Notes under the pieces: model-generated
Seen by the model: only the letters and a program-made list of their open reading frames with translations
Database searches by the model: none
What the model was told of the DNA's origin: nothing
Source of the DNA: Actinoplanes sichuanensis
GTDB taxonomy: Bacteria > Actinomycetota > Actinomycetes > Mycobacteriales > Micromonosporaceae
Direction: 5' to 3'
Length of the DNA: 64,000 nucleotides
Assembly: GCF_033097365.1 (NCBI RefSeq)
Contig: NZ_AP028461.1
Coordinates: forward strand, 6,076,001-6,140,000
Program-made: the position numbers and the translations under genes
Shown here: positions 52,368 to 61,723 of the stretch, in pieces
How positions within the stretch are numbered: position 1 is the stretch's first letter
Layout: every line of letters starts with the position of its first letter

Positions 52368-53345
52368 GTGTTCACCACCGCCACCACGACATCTCAGAAA
52401 CTCCTGCAGATGGGCGCGGCGATCCTTCTGTTCGCCGCTGTCATCGGCCTGATCCTGTTCATCGCCGGCCGGTTCACCGGCAAGGCCGACCGCGCGGTCG
52501 CCGCGCTCTACCTCGCCCCGACCGTGCTGATGCTCAGCGTCGGGCTGCTCTACCCCGGTCTGCGGACCATCTACCAGTCGTTCTTCGACGCGTCGCTGAA
52601 GAACTTCATCGGGTTCGAGAACTACGCGACCATCCTGAGCGATCCGGAGCAGCTGACGGTTCTCCGGAACACGGCGTTCTGGGTGCTCGTCACCCCGTTC
52701 GTCGCCACCGGCGTGGGCCTGCTCTACGCGATCCTGGTCGACAAGGCCCGGATGGAGTCGTTCGCCAAGGCGCTGGTCTTCCTGCCGATGTCGATCTCGT
52801 TCGTCGCGGCCGGCGTCATCTGGAAGTTCATGTACGAGTACCGGCCCGACCAGGGCACGGTCAAGCAGATCGGCCTGATCAACCAGATCATCGTCTGGCT
52901 CGGCGGCGAACCCGTGCAGTTGCTCATCGAGTCGCCGCTGAACACGTTCCTGCTGATCGCCGTCATGGTGTGGATCCAGGCCGGCTTCGCGATGACCGTG
53001 CTGTCGGCGGCCATCAAGGCGATCCCGGACGACATCATCGAGGCCGCCCGCCTGGACGGTGTCGGCCCGTGGGGCATGTTCCGGTTCGTCACCCTCCCGG
53101 CGATCCGCCCGGCGGTGATCGTCGTGGTCACCACCATCGCCATCGGCACGCTCAAGGTCTTCGACATCGTCCAGACCATGACCGGCGGCCGGTTCGACAC
53201 CAGCGTCATCGCGAACGAGTTCTACAGCCAGACCTTCCGCAGCGACAACCGGGGCCTCGGCGCCGCGCTCGCGGTGGTGCTGTTCATCCTCGTCATCCCG
53301 ATCGTCGTGTACAACATCCGCCAGCTTCGCCGATCGGAGGCGTGA
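52368..53345 (+). CDS. aglF: Alpha-glucoside ABC transporter permease AglF-like
   Basis: The 325-residue integral membrane protein has an unusual first span at about 15-35, then the six-span MalF-type domain. The EAA loop, contacting the ATPase, reads IEAARLDGVGPWGMFRFVTLPAIRP near 224-245. Family members import trehalose, maltose and other alpha-glucosides. GTG 52368 is followed by aglG with a one-base overlap. The operon has no ATP-binding gene; such systems in actinobacteria share a general ATPase (MsiK) encoded elsewhere. Confidence 0.9.
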   Translation: MFTTATTTSQKLLQMGAAILLFAAVIGLILFIAGRFTGKADRAVAALYLAPTVLMLSVGLLYPGLRTIYQSFFDASLKNFIGFENYATILSDPEQLTVLRNTAFWVLVTPFVATGVGLLYAILVDKARMESFAKALVFLPMSISFVAAGVIWKFMYEYRPDQGTVKQIGLINQIIVWLGGEPVQLLIESPLNTFLLIAVMVWIQAGFAMTVLSAAIKAIPDDIIEAARLDGVGPWGMFRFVTLPAIRPAVIVVVTTIAIGTLKVFDIVQTMTGGRFDTSVIANEFYSQTFRSDNRGLGAALAVVLFILVIPIVVYNIRQLRRSEA

Positions 53346-54265
53346 TGACCACCGCAGCACCGCTGACCACCACGCCGGCCTCGAAGTCGGAGACCAAGAA
53401 GCTGTCCGCAGCCGCCACAGCGAAGGCGAAACTCACCTCGCCGTGGGCGTCGCTCGCCGCGGTAGTCCTGGCCGTGCTCTGGACGATCCCGACGTTCGGT
53501 CTGCTCATCACGTCCTTCCGGACACCCGAGGACATCCGGCGCTCCGGCTGGTGGACGGCGTTCACCAACCCGCTGTTCACGCTGGACAACTACAAGGCGG
53601 TCCTGGACCCGGAGCAGGCCGGCGCCAACCTGCCCGACTCGTTCCTGAACTCGCTGGTCATGACGATCCCGTCGGTGGTCATCCCGCTGTGCCTGGCGTC
53701 GCTCGCGGCGTACGCGTTCGCGTGGATGAACTTCCGCGGCAAGAACTTCCTGTTCATCGCGATCTTCGCGTTGCAGATCGTTCCGCTGCAGGTCACCCTG
53801 CTGCCGCTGCTCCAGTTGTTCGTGTCGTGGGACATCGACGGCACGTTCTGGACCGTCTGGCTGTCGCACTCGACGTTCGCGCTGCCACTGGCGATCTACC
53901 TGCTGCACAACTTCATCAAGGAGGTGCCGGCCAGCCTCATCGAGGCGGCCCGGATCGACGGCGCGGGCCACGTGTCGATCTTCTTCCGGGTGCTGTTGCC
54001 GCTGCTGACCCCGGCCCTGGCCGCGTTCGGCATCTTCCAGTTCCTCTGGGTGTGGAACGATCTGCTGGTCTCGCTGACGTTCGCCGGTGCACCGGCGATC
54101 TCCCCGCTGACCGTGCAGCTGTCCAACCTCTCCGGCACCCGGGGCACCGCCTGGTACCTGCTGTCCGCCGGCGCGTTCGTCTCGATCATCGTGCCGGTCA
54201 CGGTGTTCCTGCTGCTCCAGCGTTACTTCGTCCGAGGGCTGCTGGCCGGCAGCGTCAAGGGCTGA
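53345..54265 (+). CDS. aglG: Alpha-glucoside ABC transporter permease AglG-like
   Basis: The 306-residue partner permease of the MalG type has a Thr/Ala/Lys-rich N-terminal 30 residues followed by six spans. The EAA loop IEAARIDGAGHVSIFFRVLLPLLTP lies near 200, and the C-terminus ends VFLLLQRYFVRGLLAGSVKG. ATG 53345 overlaps the aglF stop (TGATG). A terminator-like hairpin follows the stop by 17 bp. The usual aglA glucosidase is missing here; the GH13 enzyme at 34.5 kb could fill that role. Confidence 0.92.
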   Translation: MTTAAPLTTTPASKSETKKLSAAATAKAKLTSPWASLAAVVLAVLWTIPTFGLLITSFRTPEDIRRSGWWTAFTNPLFTLDNYKAVLDPEQAGANLPDSFLNSLVMTIPSVVIPLCLASLAAYAFAWMNFRGKNFLFIAIFALQIVPLQVTLLPLLQLFVSWDIDGTFWTVWLSHSTFALPLAIYLLHNFIKEVPASLIEAARIDGAGHVSIFFRVLLPLLTPALAAFGIFQFLWVWNDLLVSLTFAGAPAISPLTVQLSNLSGTRGTAWYLLSAGAFVSIIVPVTVFLLLQRYFVRGLLAGSVKG

Positions 54266-54282
54266 CCCCTCCGCATCACCGC

Positions 54283-54318
54283 GAAAGGCCGCATCCTCCG
54301 ACGGGGGTGCGGCCTTTC
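54283..54318 (+). terminator. Terminator after aglG
   Basis: GAAAGGCCGCA (54283-54293) pairs exactly with TGCGGCCTTTC (54308-54318) around a 14-nt loop. No T-run follows. The remaining 200 bp to the next (convergent) gene hold no gene. Confidence 0.7.
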
Positions 54319-54522
54319 CCGCGTCTTCCGGCGCCCGGCCGCTTCTCCACCCCTCATCCGGTACGGCCACAACCGCCTCGACCGCACGCCACCCGTCCCG
54401 CCGCCTCCGGTCCACCCACCGCACCGCCCGGACCGGAGAAGGCCCCCGCCGTCCCGCACACCGTCCGGCCGCGAAGCCGCCCTCCCGAGCCACCACCCAG
54501 CCGTCGCTCGCGGTCGGGTCTG

Positions 54523-56049
54523 TCATCTCGCGGGGCGCAGCGACCGGTAGGCGATCAGCCAGCTTCCGGCCAGCAGCGCGACCGGGAGCAGGTAGGCGGC
54601 GGCGACCGCGGCGGCCAGGCCGGGGCGCAGCGCCTCGCGGGCCGCGTCGTCGAGGGCGAGCATCGCCGGGACTCCCCCGCCCGAGCCGGGCATCGCCCTC
54701 GCCACCAGGACGCTGAGAGTGACCGCGGTGACCGCGCCGGCGAGCGCGTTCGACAGCTGGACCACGAGCGCGAGCAGGGTGGTTCCGCGGGGTGTCTCGG
54801 CGTGGTCGAGGTCCCGCAGCGCGACCGTCATGGTCGGCATCAGCGTCGCCCCCGAACCGGCGCTGAGCACCATGGTCGCCGCCATGATCCACGGGTAGCC
54901 GGCGTCGGTGCCGACGGCCACCAGCAGGGCCGCGCCGCCGAGGGTGCCGAGGGCGGTTCCGGCGAGCACGATCCGCCGGGCCGGGAACCTGTCGACGAGC
55001 CGGGTCGCGACCTGTGCCACCAGGCCGACCACGATCGCCTGCGGAATCCCGATCACGCCGACCACGGACGCCGGATCACCCCGGACCCCCTGCACGAACA
55101 GCGGCAGCACCGCCATCGACCCGAAGTAGGCGGCCGCGAAGAGGATCAGCACTCCGACCCCGGCCCGGACCGGCCGGTACCGCAGCAGCCGCAGGTCGAC
55201 GATCGGTTCGGCGACCCGCCGCGCCCGCCACCCGAACCCGCCGAGCATCGCCAGCCCGGCCAGGATCAGCCCGAGTCCGGCACTCGCCGGCCGCTCGACC
55301 AGGGTGGCCCCGAGGACGACGGTCACCGCACCGCCGGAGAGCAACACCAGGCCACCCCAATCCGGCCGGCTCTCCGGGCTGTCACCGGGCCTCCGGGACA
55401 GCCCTGCGAGCCGGCCGACCAAGGTCCGTCGGCCACCACTACGACTACGGGACGGGAGGATGTCGTGGGGCAGGACGCGGGCGCAGATCAGGACGGCCGC
55501 CAGGCCCACCGGGATGTTGAGCAGGAAGATCCAGCGCCACGAAGCGGTGTCGATCAGCCGGCCGGCCAGCAGCGGGCCCAGCACCGGGCCGATCACCAGC
55601 GGCAGCACGAGCAGGCTCATCAGGCGGCCGCGGGCTTCCCGCGGGGCCGCCCGCAGCCCGATGGCCTGGCCGACCGGGTTCAGCAGGCCACCGCCGAGGC
55701 CCTGGAGTACCCGGAAGACGGCGAGCGACGTGACGTCCCAGGCCAGCCCGGCCAGGGCGGAGAACAGGGTGAACCCGAGCAGCGCGGTGAGGTAGACCCG
55801 ACGGGCGCCGTAGCGGGCCGACAGCCGACCGGCCAGCGGGATGACCGCGACCAGTCCGAGCAGGTAGCCGGCGGTCGCCCACTGCGCGGCCGGCAGCGAG
55901 GCGTCCAGTCCGGACACGATCGCGGGCACCGCCACCGTGGTGACCGTCGTGTCGATCACGACCATCAGGCCGCCCAGGGCGAGGGACAGCCCGATCGAAC
56001 GCACCCGCCGATCGAGCGGTGTACGGCGCAGATGCGCGGTCCCGGTCAT
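54523..56049 (-). CDS. DHA2-family MFS drug exporter (EmrB/QacA type)
   Basis: This 508-residue protein has 14 predicted spans. The DHA2 antiporter motif region GLMVVIDTTVTTVAVPAIVSGL is in span 1, motif A is the GRLSARYGARRVYLTAL loop, and motif C-like GPVLGPLLAGRLI is near 150. It uses proton exchange to export toxic compounds. A longer cytoplasmic loop (about residues 195-225) is Arg/Ser/Gly rich. ATG 56049 has no obvious regulator gene next to it. It is convergent with aglG and divergent from nothing coding for 170 bp. Confidence 0.9.
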   Translation of the reverse strand: MTGTAHLRRTPLDRRVRSIGLSLALGGLMVVIDTTVTTVAVPAIVSGLDASLPAAQWATAGYLLGLVAVIPLAGRLSARYGARRVYLTALLGFTLFSALAGLAWDVTSLAVFRVLQGLGGGLLNPVGQAIGLRAAPREARGRLMSLLVLPLVIGPVLGPLLAGRLIDTASWRWIFLLNIPVGLAAVLICARVLPHDILPSRSRSGGRRTLVGRLAGLSRRPGDSPESRPDWGGLVLLSGGAVTVVLGATLVERPASAGLGLILAGLAMLGGFGWRARRVAEPIVDLRLLRYRPVRAGVGVLILFAAAYFGSMAVLPLFVQGVRGDPASVVGVIGIPQAIVVGLVAQVATRLVDRFPARRIVLAGTALGTLGGAALLVAVGTDAGYPWIMAATMVLSAGSGATLMPTMTVALRDLDHAETPRGTTLLALVVQLSNALAGAVTAVTLSVLVARAMPGSGGGVPAMLALDDAAREALRPGLAAAVAAAYLLPVALLAGSWLIAYRSLRPAR

Positions 56050-56224
56050 CGGGCGTGGCCGCCGGTGAGTGGACGGGCGGGCGGGATCTCGGTCATCGGA
56101 TCAGGCTCGGCCCTCAACAACGGTTGAAGTCAAGCGCCGCCCACACGGCGCCCCGACCTTTCCCGGATGCGCTCCGGCGAACCTCCTGGTGCGAGGGGAG
56201 CGGGTAGCCGTACCGAATGAGGAT

Positions 56225-56252
56225 GCCGGTCCCGGCGCGAACCGGGACCGGC
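56225..56252 (-). terminator. Terminator of the metalloprotease gene
   Basis: GCCGGTCCCG (56225-56234) pairs exactly with CGGGACCGGC (56243-56252), 8 bp past the metalloprotease stop. A weak AT content and no T-run follow on the minus strand. Confidence 0.65.
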
Positions 56253-56260
56253 AAGGGGGG

Positions 56261-58171
56261 TTAGGGCTGGCTGCGCGGGCTGTCCGGAGCCAGAGTGTCG
56301 ATGAACTCGTGCGGGCTGTGCAGATCGGTGGTGCGGCGGGACTGGTCGGCCTCGGCCTTGAGGGTGGCGGCGAAGCCGTCGGCGTCGACGCCCGGGATCG
56401 CGGCGACCGTGCCGTAGGCCTTCTCGGCCAGGGCGTAGGCGGCCCGGTAGTCGTGCGCGGCGAACGCCTTCGACGCGCCGCCGAGCAGGACGTCGGCGGT
56501 CTTCAGCGCGTACTTGCCCTGGCCGGCCGGGACACCGGCGGCCAGACGGTTCGCGGCCTCCCAGTAGGCGGCCGTGAGGAACCGGTCGCTGTTGTCGCGG
56601 TCGAACTGGCTGAAGTCCCAGTTGACGTCGATGTAGCTCATCATCGAGTTGTTCTCGTCACCGGCGTTGACGAAGTAGAACTCGTTGCCCGGGCCGTAGT
56701 CCACACCGGTCGCGCTGTCGTAGCCGTCGTGCGGGTGGCTCATGCCCAGGTGGTGGCCGACCTCGTGGATCTGCGTGGTGGTCAGGCCGTAACCGGCGGC
56801 GACCACGTCCGGGGAGATGAACGAGAACACGTAGCTCTGGTCGCCGGTGACGTAGTCGTCGTCGGCGACACCGAGACCCGGCGTCGGGACACCCTCACCG
56901 ACGGAGTAGTTGAACAGCGGGATCTCGTAGTCGACCTTGCCCTGGTCGTCGAGAGCGCGGTCCAGGTTCTCCTTGTTGTACAGGTACAGGTTGGCGAACG
57001 CCGGGAAACCGGTCTCCGGGTAGCAGGACTCGCCGGTGACCGCCGCGCCCAGGTAGCACGCCTCGGCCTTGGCGTCGTACGGCAGATCCTGCGTGTCGTA
57101 GGAGAACTTGTTGCGCCAGCGCAACTCGGCCAGCTCGGCCTTGAGCAGCGACGGCGTGGTGTACTCCTCGGACGCGTTGACGCCGGGCCAGCCCTCGTAC
57201 GTGTTGTCGTCGATGTTCAGTGTCTTCGGTGGCTCGGCCGTCGGCAGCTCGACCGGGTACAGCGGCGAGGTGGTGAACAGCAGGTTCAGCGCCACGTAGC
57301 GGGTGATCTTGCCGAGGTCGCCGGCGAGGGCCGCCGGGGCCCGGTAGCCGCCCGCGGTGTACTCCCAGGTCGGCGGCATCCGGTAGTCCTCGACACCGTC
57401 GCCGTCGAGGTCACGGTTGTCGACGTCGTAGTTGCTGGTCCACGACTCGGGACCGGCCGACAGGTCGTGGAACCAGACGCGGCGGGTGCTGCCCAGACCG
57501 GTCTCCTCGTCATCGGCGGTGGTGCCGCCCCAGGCGATCACCTTACGGCTGGCCCGGTTGGCGCCGAAGTCGTAGCCGGTGTCCGGGTCCGGCTCGCCGA
57601 TCTTCGTGTAGACGTGGTGCTTGAAGTCGGACCGGCCGAACCAGTTGATGAAGAAGACGGTGTTACGTCGCGTGTCGACGCCGGCCGGCGCGTTGTAGGC
57701 CAGCCACTTCTCCACACTCGGCGCGTCGATGAAGTTGTTGTTCGCGATGTCCAGGACGTTGTTCGCCTGGTCGTTGTACGCCTGCTGGAACGTCGTCAGG
57801 TCAGCCGGCTTGGCGAGCTTGCTGAGCTGGCCGAAGAACCGGTCCTCGTACTTCCGGTCGGCGTAGGTGAGCCGGTAGTCGTACTTGTACGTGATGCCGA
57901 GCTTCTCGGTGACGCCGTAGTTGAGGCGCGACCGGACCACCGGCTCGTATCCGCCGGCCAGCTCGCCCAGGAACGACTTCTTCCCGACCTGTTGCGGCTC
58001 GTAGCCGATGAAGACCACGTTGACCGGCACCTTCTCGACGAGGCGCGGCTGGCCACCCGGGCTCAGATAGCGGTACGACGACCCGTGAGCCGCGGCGGGC
58101 CCGGCGGATCCCACCGAGGCTCCGACGAGGACCGCGACGGCCGCCACGGTGAAAGATCTTCTCCATCCCAT
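56261..58171 (-). CDS. Secreted zinc metalloprotease with HExxHxxGxxH motif, unassigned family
   Basis: The 636-residue protein has a Sec signal (MGWRRSFTVAAVAVLVGASVGSAGPAAAHG; cleavage near residue 28). The metzincin-type zinc site HEVGHHLGMSHPHD lies near 467-480, with three His ligands and the turn Gly. A Met-turn candidate, NSMMSYID, lies 35 residues later. The first 430 residues have no recognised domain, but contain Asp/Asn-rich stretches (DVDNRDLDGDGVEDYRMP) that could bind calcium. The 150 residues after the active site are helical. ATG 58171 was preferred over 58192. It is divergent from an ABC transporter. Confidence 0.8.
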   Translation of the reverse strand: MGWRRSFTVAAVAVLVGASVGSAGPAAAHGSSYRYLSPGGQPRLVEKVPVNVVFIGYEPQQVGKKSFLGELAGGYEPVVRSRLNYGVTEKLGITYKYDYRLTYADRKYEDRFFGQLSKLAKPADLTTFQQAYNDQANNVLDIANNNFIDAPSVEKWLAYNAPAGVDTRRNTVFFINWFGRSDFKHHVYTKIGEPDPDTGYDFGANRASRKVIAWGGTTADDEETGLGSTRRVWFHDLSAGPESWTSNYDVDNRDLDGDGVEDYRMPPTWEYTAGGYRAPAALAGDLGKITRYVALNLLFTTSPLYPVELPTAEPPKTLNIDDNTYEGWPGVNASEEYTTPSLLKAELAELRWRNKFSYDTQDLPYDAKAEACYLGAAVTGESCYPETGFPAFANLYLYNKENLDRALDDQGKVDYEIPLFNYSVGEGVPTPGLGVADDDYVTGDQSYVFSFISPDVVAAGYGLTTTQIHEVGHHLGMSHPHDGYDSATGVDYGPGNEFYFVNAGDENNSMMSYIDVNWDFSQFDRDNSDRFLTAAYWEAANRLAAGVPAGQGKYALKTADVLLGGASKAFAAHDYRAAYALAEKAYGTVAAIPGVDADGFAATLKAEADQSRRTTDLHSPHEFIDTLAPDSPRSQP

Positions 58172-58243
58172 GTGGTGACACGCTGCCATCAACGCAGGCC
58201 GATGGGAACCCCCGTCGATGCGCAGTTGACTATCCTGTCGCGC

Positions 58244-58999
58244 ATGTCATCGCCTGCACTCCGGATTCGAGGACTCTGCAAAACCTTCGGAACGTTCCGG
58301 GCGGTGGATCACGTCGACCTGACCGTGGCACCCGGCACGTTCCACGGCATCGTGGGGCCCAACGGCGCCGGCAAGTCCACCACCATCGGCATGGCCGTCG
58401 GCCTGGTCGTACCGGACGCCGGCGAGATCGACATCCTCGGCCACGATGCGATCCGCGACCGGGCCGCCGCACGGGCCGTCACCGGTGTCCTGCCGGATGG
58501 CCTGGACCTGCCGGAACGGCTCACCGGAGCGGAACTCCTCAGGTACAGCGCGGGCCTACGCGGGCTGTCGCGGGCCGCCGCGGCCGAGCGGGCCGGTGAA
58601 CTCATCGAGGTCCTCGGCATCACCAAGGCCGCCGCCACCCCGCTCGCCGACTGCTCGACCGGCAACCGCAAGAAGGTCGGCCTGGCCCAGGCGCTGCTGC
58701 ACGCGCCCCGGCTGCTGGTGCTCGACGAGCCGTTCGAAGCCGTCGACCCGGTGTCCGCGGCGAGCATCCGGCGGGTGCTGCGCCGGTTCGTCGACAGTGG
58801 CGGCACGGTCGTCCTGTCCACCCACTCGATGCTTCTGGTCGAGCAGATGTGCGACGACGTCACCGTCATCCACCAGGGCCGGGTGGTCGCGGCGGGCACG
58901 GTCGCCGAGGTCGCCGGGGGCATCCCCCTCGAGGACCGGTTCGTCGAACTCGTCGGCGCCGAGACCGGCGGCGACGGCCTGACCTGGCTGGTCCGATGA
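58244..58999 (+). CDS. ABC transporter ATP-binding protein
   Basis: The 251-residue ATPase has Walker A GPNGAGKSTTIGM near residue 40, Walker B LLVLDEPFEAVDP near 164, and an H-loop VVLSTHSMLLVEQMC. The signature LSGGQ is replaced by CSTGNRKKVG, a variant found in some exporters of the NatA/Bcr type. ATG 58244 lies 7 nt after TATCCT (58231-58236), suggesting a leaderless mRNA. Its stop overlaps the start of the following permease by 4 nt (ATGA), so the two form one exporter of unknown substrate. Confidence 0.9.
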   Translation: MSSPALRIRGLCKTFGTFRAVDHVDLTVAPGTFHGIVGPNGAGKSTTIGMAVGLVVPDAGEIDILGHDAIRDRAAARAVTGVLPDGLDLPERLTGAELLRYSAGLRGLSRAAAAERAGELIEVLGITKAAATPLADCSTGNRKKVGLAQALLHAPRLLVLDEPFEAVDPVSAASIRRVLRRFVDSGGTVVLSTHSMLLVEQMCDDVTVIHQGRVVAAGTVAEVAGGIPLEDRFVELVGAETGGDGLTWLVR

Positions 59000-60939
59000 G
59001 CGCCGTCGGCACGCCCGCACGGATGCGGGCGACCATGTTGCAGCGCTCGCTGCGCGAGCATCCGGGTCCGGCGGTGGCCGCGATCGCCGGTCTGCTCGCG
59101 GCCGCCTGGCTGATCAGATTCGGGTGGTACGGGAACCCGCACACTCTCGCCATCCTGGCCGGAACGTGGGTGCTCGGCTGGATCGTGCTGCCGCTCATGC
59201 TCGGCGGCGGACGCGGCCGGGTCCGGCCGTCGCATCTGCGCCTGGAGCCGGTCGGGAGCCTCTCCGCCGCGATCGGGCTGCTTCTCGCGTCGGCGGTCGG
59301 AATCGGTCCGCTGGTGTCGCTGATCGCGCTCGCGTCGCTGCCCGTCCACGCCGCCCGGTATGGCACGGGTGGCGCCCTGGTCGCCGGACTCGGCGCCCTG
59401 CTGCTGTGGCTGGTCGGGTTGATCGGGTCGGCGTTCGCCCTGGAGTCGATCGGACACGCGGGCGGCCCGGTCGGGGCGATCCTCACCGGAGTCTTCACCG
59501 GAACCGTGATGGGCGTGCTCGGCTCGGTCTGGGCGGTCGCACCATGGATCACGGATCTGCTCGACGGGGTGCCGCCCGATGTCGTGCACTGGCTGCCGTG
59601 GTTCCCGGGAAGCTGGCCGGTGTCCGCCGCGACCGGCACGGCGCCCCGCGGCTTCGGGATGATCGCCGGGCTGGCCGGTCTCGTGCTGGCCTTCGCCCTG
59701 GCGTACCTCCTGCTGGTCCGCCGGGCCCTGGTCGCCGGGACCTCCTGGCGCCCGCGCCGTTCCCCGGCCACCGCCTCCGCCCGGCCCTCCGCCTCCACCA
59801 CACCCGCCCCGGCCACCGCCTCCCCCAAGCCCACCGCCTCCTCCACAGCCACCCCCGCTACCGCCTCCGCCACGCCACCCGTCTCCTCCACAGCCATCCC
59901 GGCCACCGAATCGTCCGGTTTTGTCGCCCGGGCTGCGGCGGACCGTGACCGCTGGGGGCCGGGTCCGGTGTGGGCGGTCGCCGGCCGGGAGCTGCGCACC
60001 TGGGTGCGGCATCCGTTGCGGGTGCAATATCTGGCGTTCGCCGTCGTCTACGGCACACTGCTCGCCGGGCTGCCGATGATCGCCGGCGCGGAGGTGTTCG
60101 TGCCGTGGGCCGGTGTGCTCGCCGCGCTGTGGGCCGCCGCCATGTCCGCCGGACTGGTCGGGCTGGACGGCACCGCGCTGTGGATTCCGTTCACGACTCC
60201 CGATGGCGAACGGGCCGAGGTCCGCGGACGGGCCCTGGCCTGGCTGCTGCTGGTCGCGCCGATCGCACTGGTCCTTACCCTCGCCGGGGTCCTGCTCGCC
60301 CCGACCGTCGACCCGCTGCCCGCGCTCGCGGTGCTGCCCGCGGTGCTGGGGGCGGGGGCGGCCGTACCCGTGTGGGTGTCGTTGCTGCGAGTCCGCCCGG
60401 TGCCGGACCCGCGGCACCCGACGTCGGCCGACAATCCGACCGACATCATCAGCGTGCTGGTCGCCTCCGGAGCCGGCCTGGTCGTCGCGGCCGCACCGAT
60501 GGCCATGATCATCTGGGGGCTGGAGTCCCTGCGCTGGCTCGCCCCGCTCCTCGGTCTGGCCGCCGGCGCGGCGGCCTGGTCCGGTGGCGTGTGGCTGGCC
60601 GACGACCGCCTCACCACCGGCCGCGCCGAGGTACTGACCGCCGCCGGCCAGCGAACCCGTCCACCGGAGACGCCGATCCCGCTGACCTGGGACGCCGACT
60701 GGTACCGCGCCAACCGCGCCACCGCCTGGGCACTGATCCTGCTGATGGCGGGCTGGATCCCGGTCATCCCGCAGGGCCTGATGGTGCTGGTCTTCGACAT
60801 CAGCGGCGGCTGGATCGTGGCATCACACTTCATCGGCGGCGCCCGCACCGGCACCGCGGTGGCGATGGTCGCCCTCGGCGGCGCGCTGCTCCTGACCGGC
60901 CTGGTCCTGTGGGGCCGCCGCCCTCGCCCGACCCCGTAG
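58996..60939 (+). CDS. ABC transporter membrane permease with disordered central linker
   Basis: The 647-residue membrane protein has about 14 predicted spans in two halves. Between them (about residues 252-310) lies a Ser/Thr/Pro/Ala-rich linker with repeated TASxTPATAS-type units, followed by a soluble stretch, GPGPVWAVAGRELRTWVRHPLRVQY. The arrangement resembles fused ABC-2 type permeases. ATG 58996 overlaps the ATPase stop codon (ATGA), so translation is coupled. No substrate-binding protein is present, so export rather than import is likely. A strong hairpin follows the stop by 66 bp. Confidence 0.8.
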   Translation: MSAVGTPARMRATMLQRSLREHPGPAVAAIAGLLAAAWLIRFGWYGNPHTLAILAGTWVLGWIVLPLMLGGGRGRVRPSHLRLEPVGSLSAAIGLLLASAVGIGPLVSLIALASLPVHAARYGTGGALVAGLGALLLWLVGLIGSAFALESIGHAGGPVGAILTGVFTGTVMGVLGSVWAVAPWITDLLDGVPPDVVHWLPWFPGSWPVSAATGTAPRGFGMIAGLAGLVLAFALAYLLLVRRALVAGTSWRPRRSPATASARPSASTTPAPATASPKPTASSTATPATASATPPVSSTAIPATESSGFVARAAADRDRWGPGPVWAVAGRELRTWVRHPLRVQYLAFAVVYGTLLAGLPMIAGAEVFVPWAGVLAALWAAAMSAGLVGLDGTALWIPFTTPDGERAEVRGRALAWLLLVAPIALVLTLAGVLLAPTVDPLPALAVLPAVLGAGAAVPVWVSLLRVRPVPDPRHPTSADNPTDIISVLVASGAGLVVAAAPMAMIIWGLESLRWLAPLLGLAAGAAAWSGGVWLADDRLTTGRAEVLTAAGQRTRPPETPIPLTWDADWYRANRATAWALILLMAGWIPVIPQGLMVLVFDISGGWIVASHFIGGARTGTAVAMVALGGALLLTGLVLWGRRPRPTP

Positions 60940-61004
60940 CCGCCACCAAGCGCGAACCGGCTCTCCCGCTTCGAGGGGCGCGTCGCGGTCGGACCCGGGA
61001 CACA

Positions 61005-61035
61005 GGTCCCCGCGCCGGCCCGGGGCGCGGGGACC
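61005..61035. terminator. Bidirectional terminator hairpin
   Basis: GGTCCCCGCGCC (61005-61016) pairs exactly with GGCGCGGGGACC (61024-61035) around a 7-nt loop, between the convergent ABC permease and maleylpyruvate isomerase-like genes. Confidence 0.75.
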
Positions 61036-61037
61036 GG

Positions 61038-61670
61038 TCAGGGTGACAGGCGGGTCGCCAGGAGCTCGGCGCCTGGGCCGGTGAGCTGTGGCAACACCAC
61101 CGAGCGGCCGGTGATGATCAACAGGAGCGCGGCGATCGGGCCGCGGGCTTCGGGGCCGTCACCGAACGTCCATGGCAGGTCGGTGGCGGTCAAGCGGACT
61201 CCGGCCATCAGGCGTACCGACGGGGGCGGCGGCGGGAACCGCATGGTGAGCGTGCGCCGGGCGGCCGAGGCGGCCGCCTCAGGCGGCATCGGATGATCGA
61301 TACCCAGCGGTACGGCGATGTCCTGCGAATGAACCAGCAGGTCGATGAGCGTCTCCATCGGGGTGACGCCGAGGTTCCGACGGCGCAGCGGGGCGGTGTC
61401 GCGGATGTCGGCGACGAGCCGTTCCGGGGTCCACGCGGCGGCCCGGCGACGTGCCGCGTCCTGGATGGTCGGGCTCATGCCGCCCTTCCAGTGCCGCAGC
61501 ATGTCGCCCAGGTCCCGGAGTCCGAGCTGCTGCAACGTCAGGCGCCCGGCGACGTCCCGAACCGTCCACCCGGCGCACAGCGACGGCACCGCCCACTGAT
61601 CGTCGCGGAGCCCGGCGAGCAGGTCGGCGACGGCGATCCGCTGCCGGTGGATCTCGGGCCACGGGTCCAT
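61038..61670 (-). CDS. Maleylpyruvate isomerase-like, mycothiol-dependent family protein
   Basis: The 210-residue protein matches the MDMPI/DinB-like four-helix family: IAVADLLAGLRDDQWAVPSLCAGWTVRDVAGRLTLQQLG near the N-terminus and MRFPPPPPSVRLMAGVRLTATDLPWTFGDGPEARGPIAALLLIITGR towards the end. Members use mycothiol, the actinobacterial thiol, and bind metal through His residues, some of which (LVHSQDIA) are visible here. Substrate unknown. ATG 61670 follows GAGAAGG. Its presence supports an actinobacterial host. Confidence 0.85.
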   Translation of the reverse strand: MDPWPEIHRQRIAVADLLAGLRDDQWAVPSLCAGWTVRDVAGRLTLQQLGLRDLGDMLRHWKGGMSPTIQDAARRRAAAWTPERLVADIRDTAPLRRRNLGVTPMETLIDLLVHSQDIAVPLGIDHPMPPEAAASAARRTLTMRFPPPPPSVRLMAGVRLTATDLPWTFGDGPEARGPIAALLLIITGRSVVLPQLTGPGAELLATRLSP

Positions 61671-61723
61671 GCCGCCTTCTCCGATCGATCAACGCACGGT
61701 AGTGCTGCCAAAACCGATCGTAG

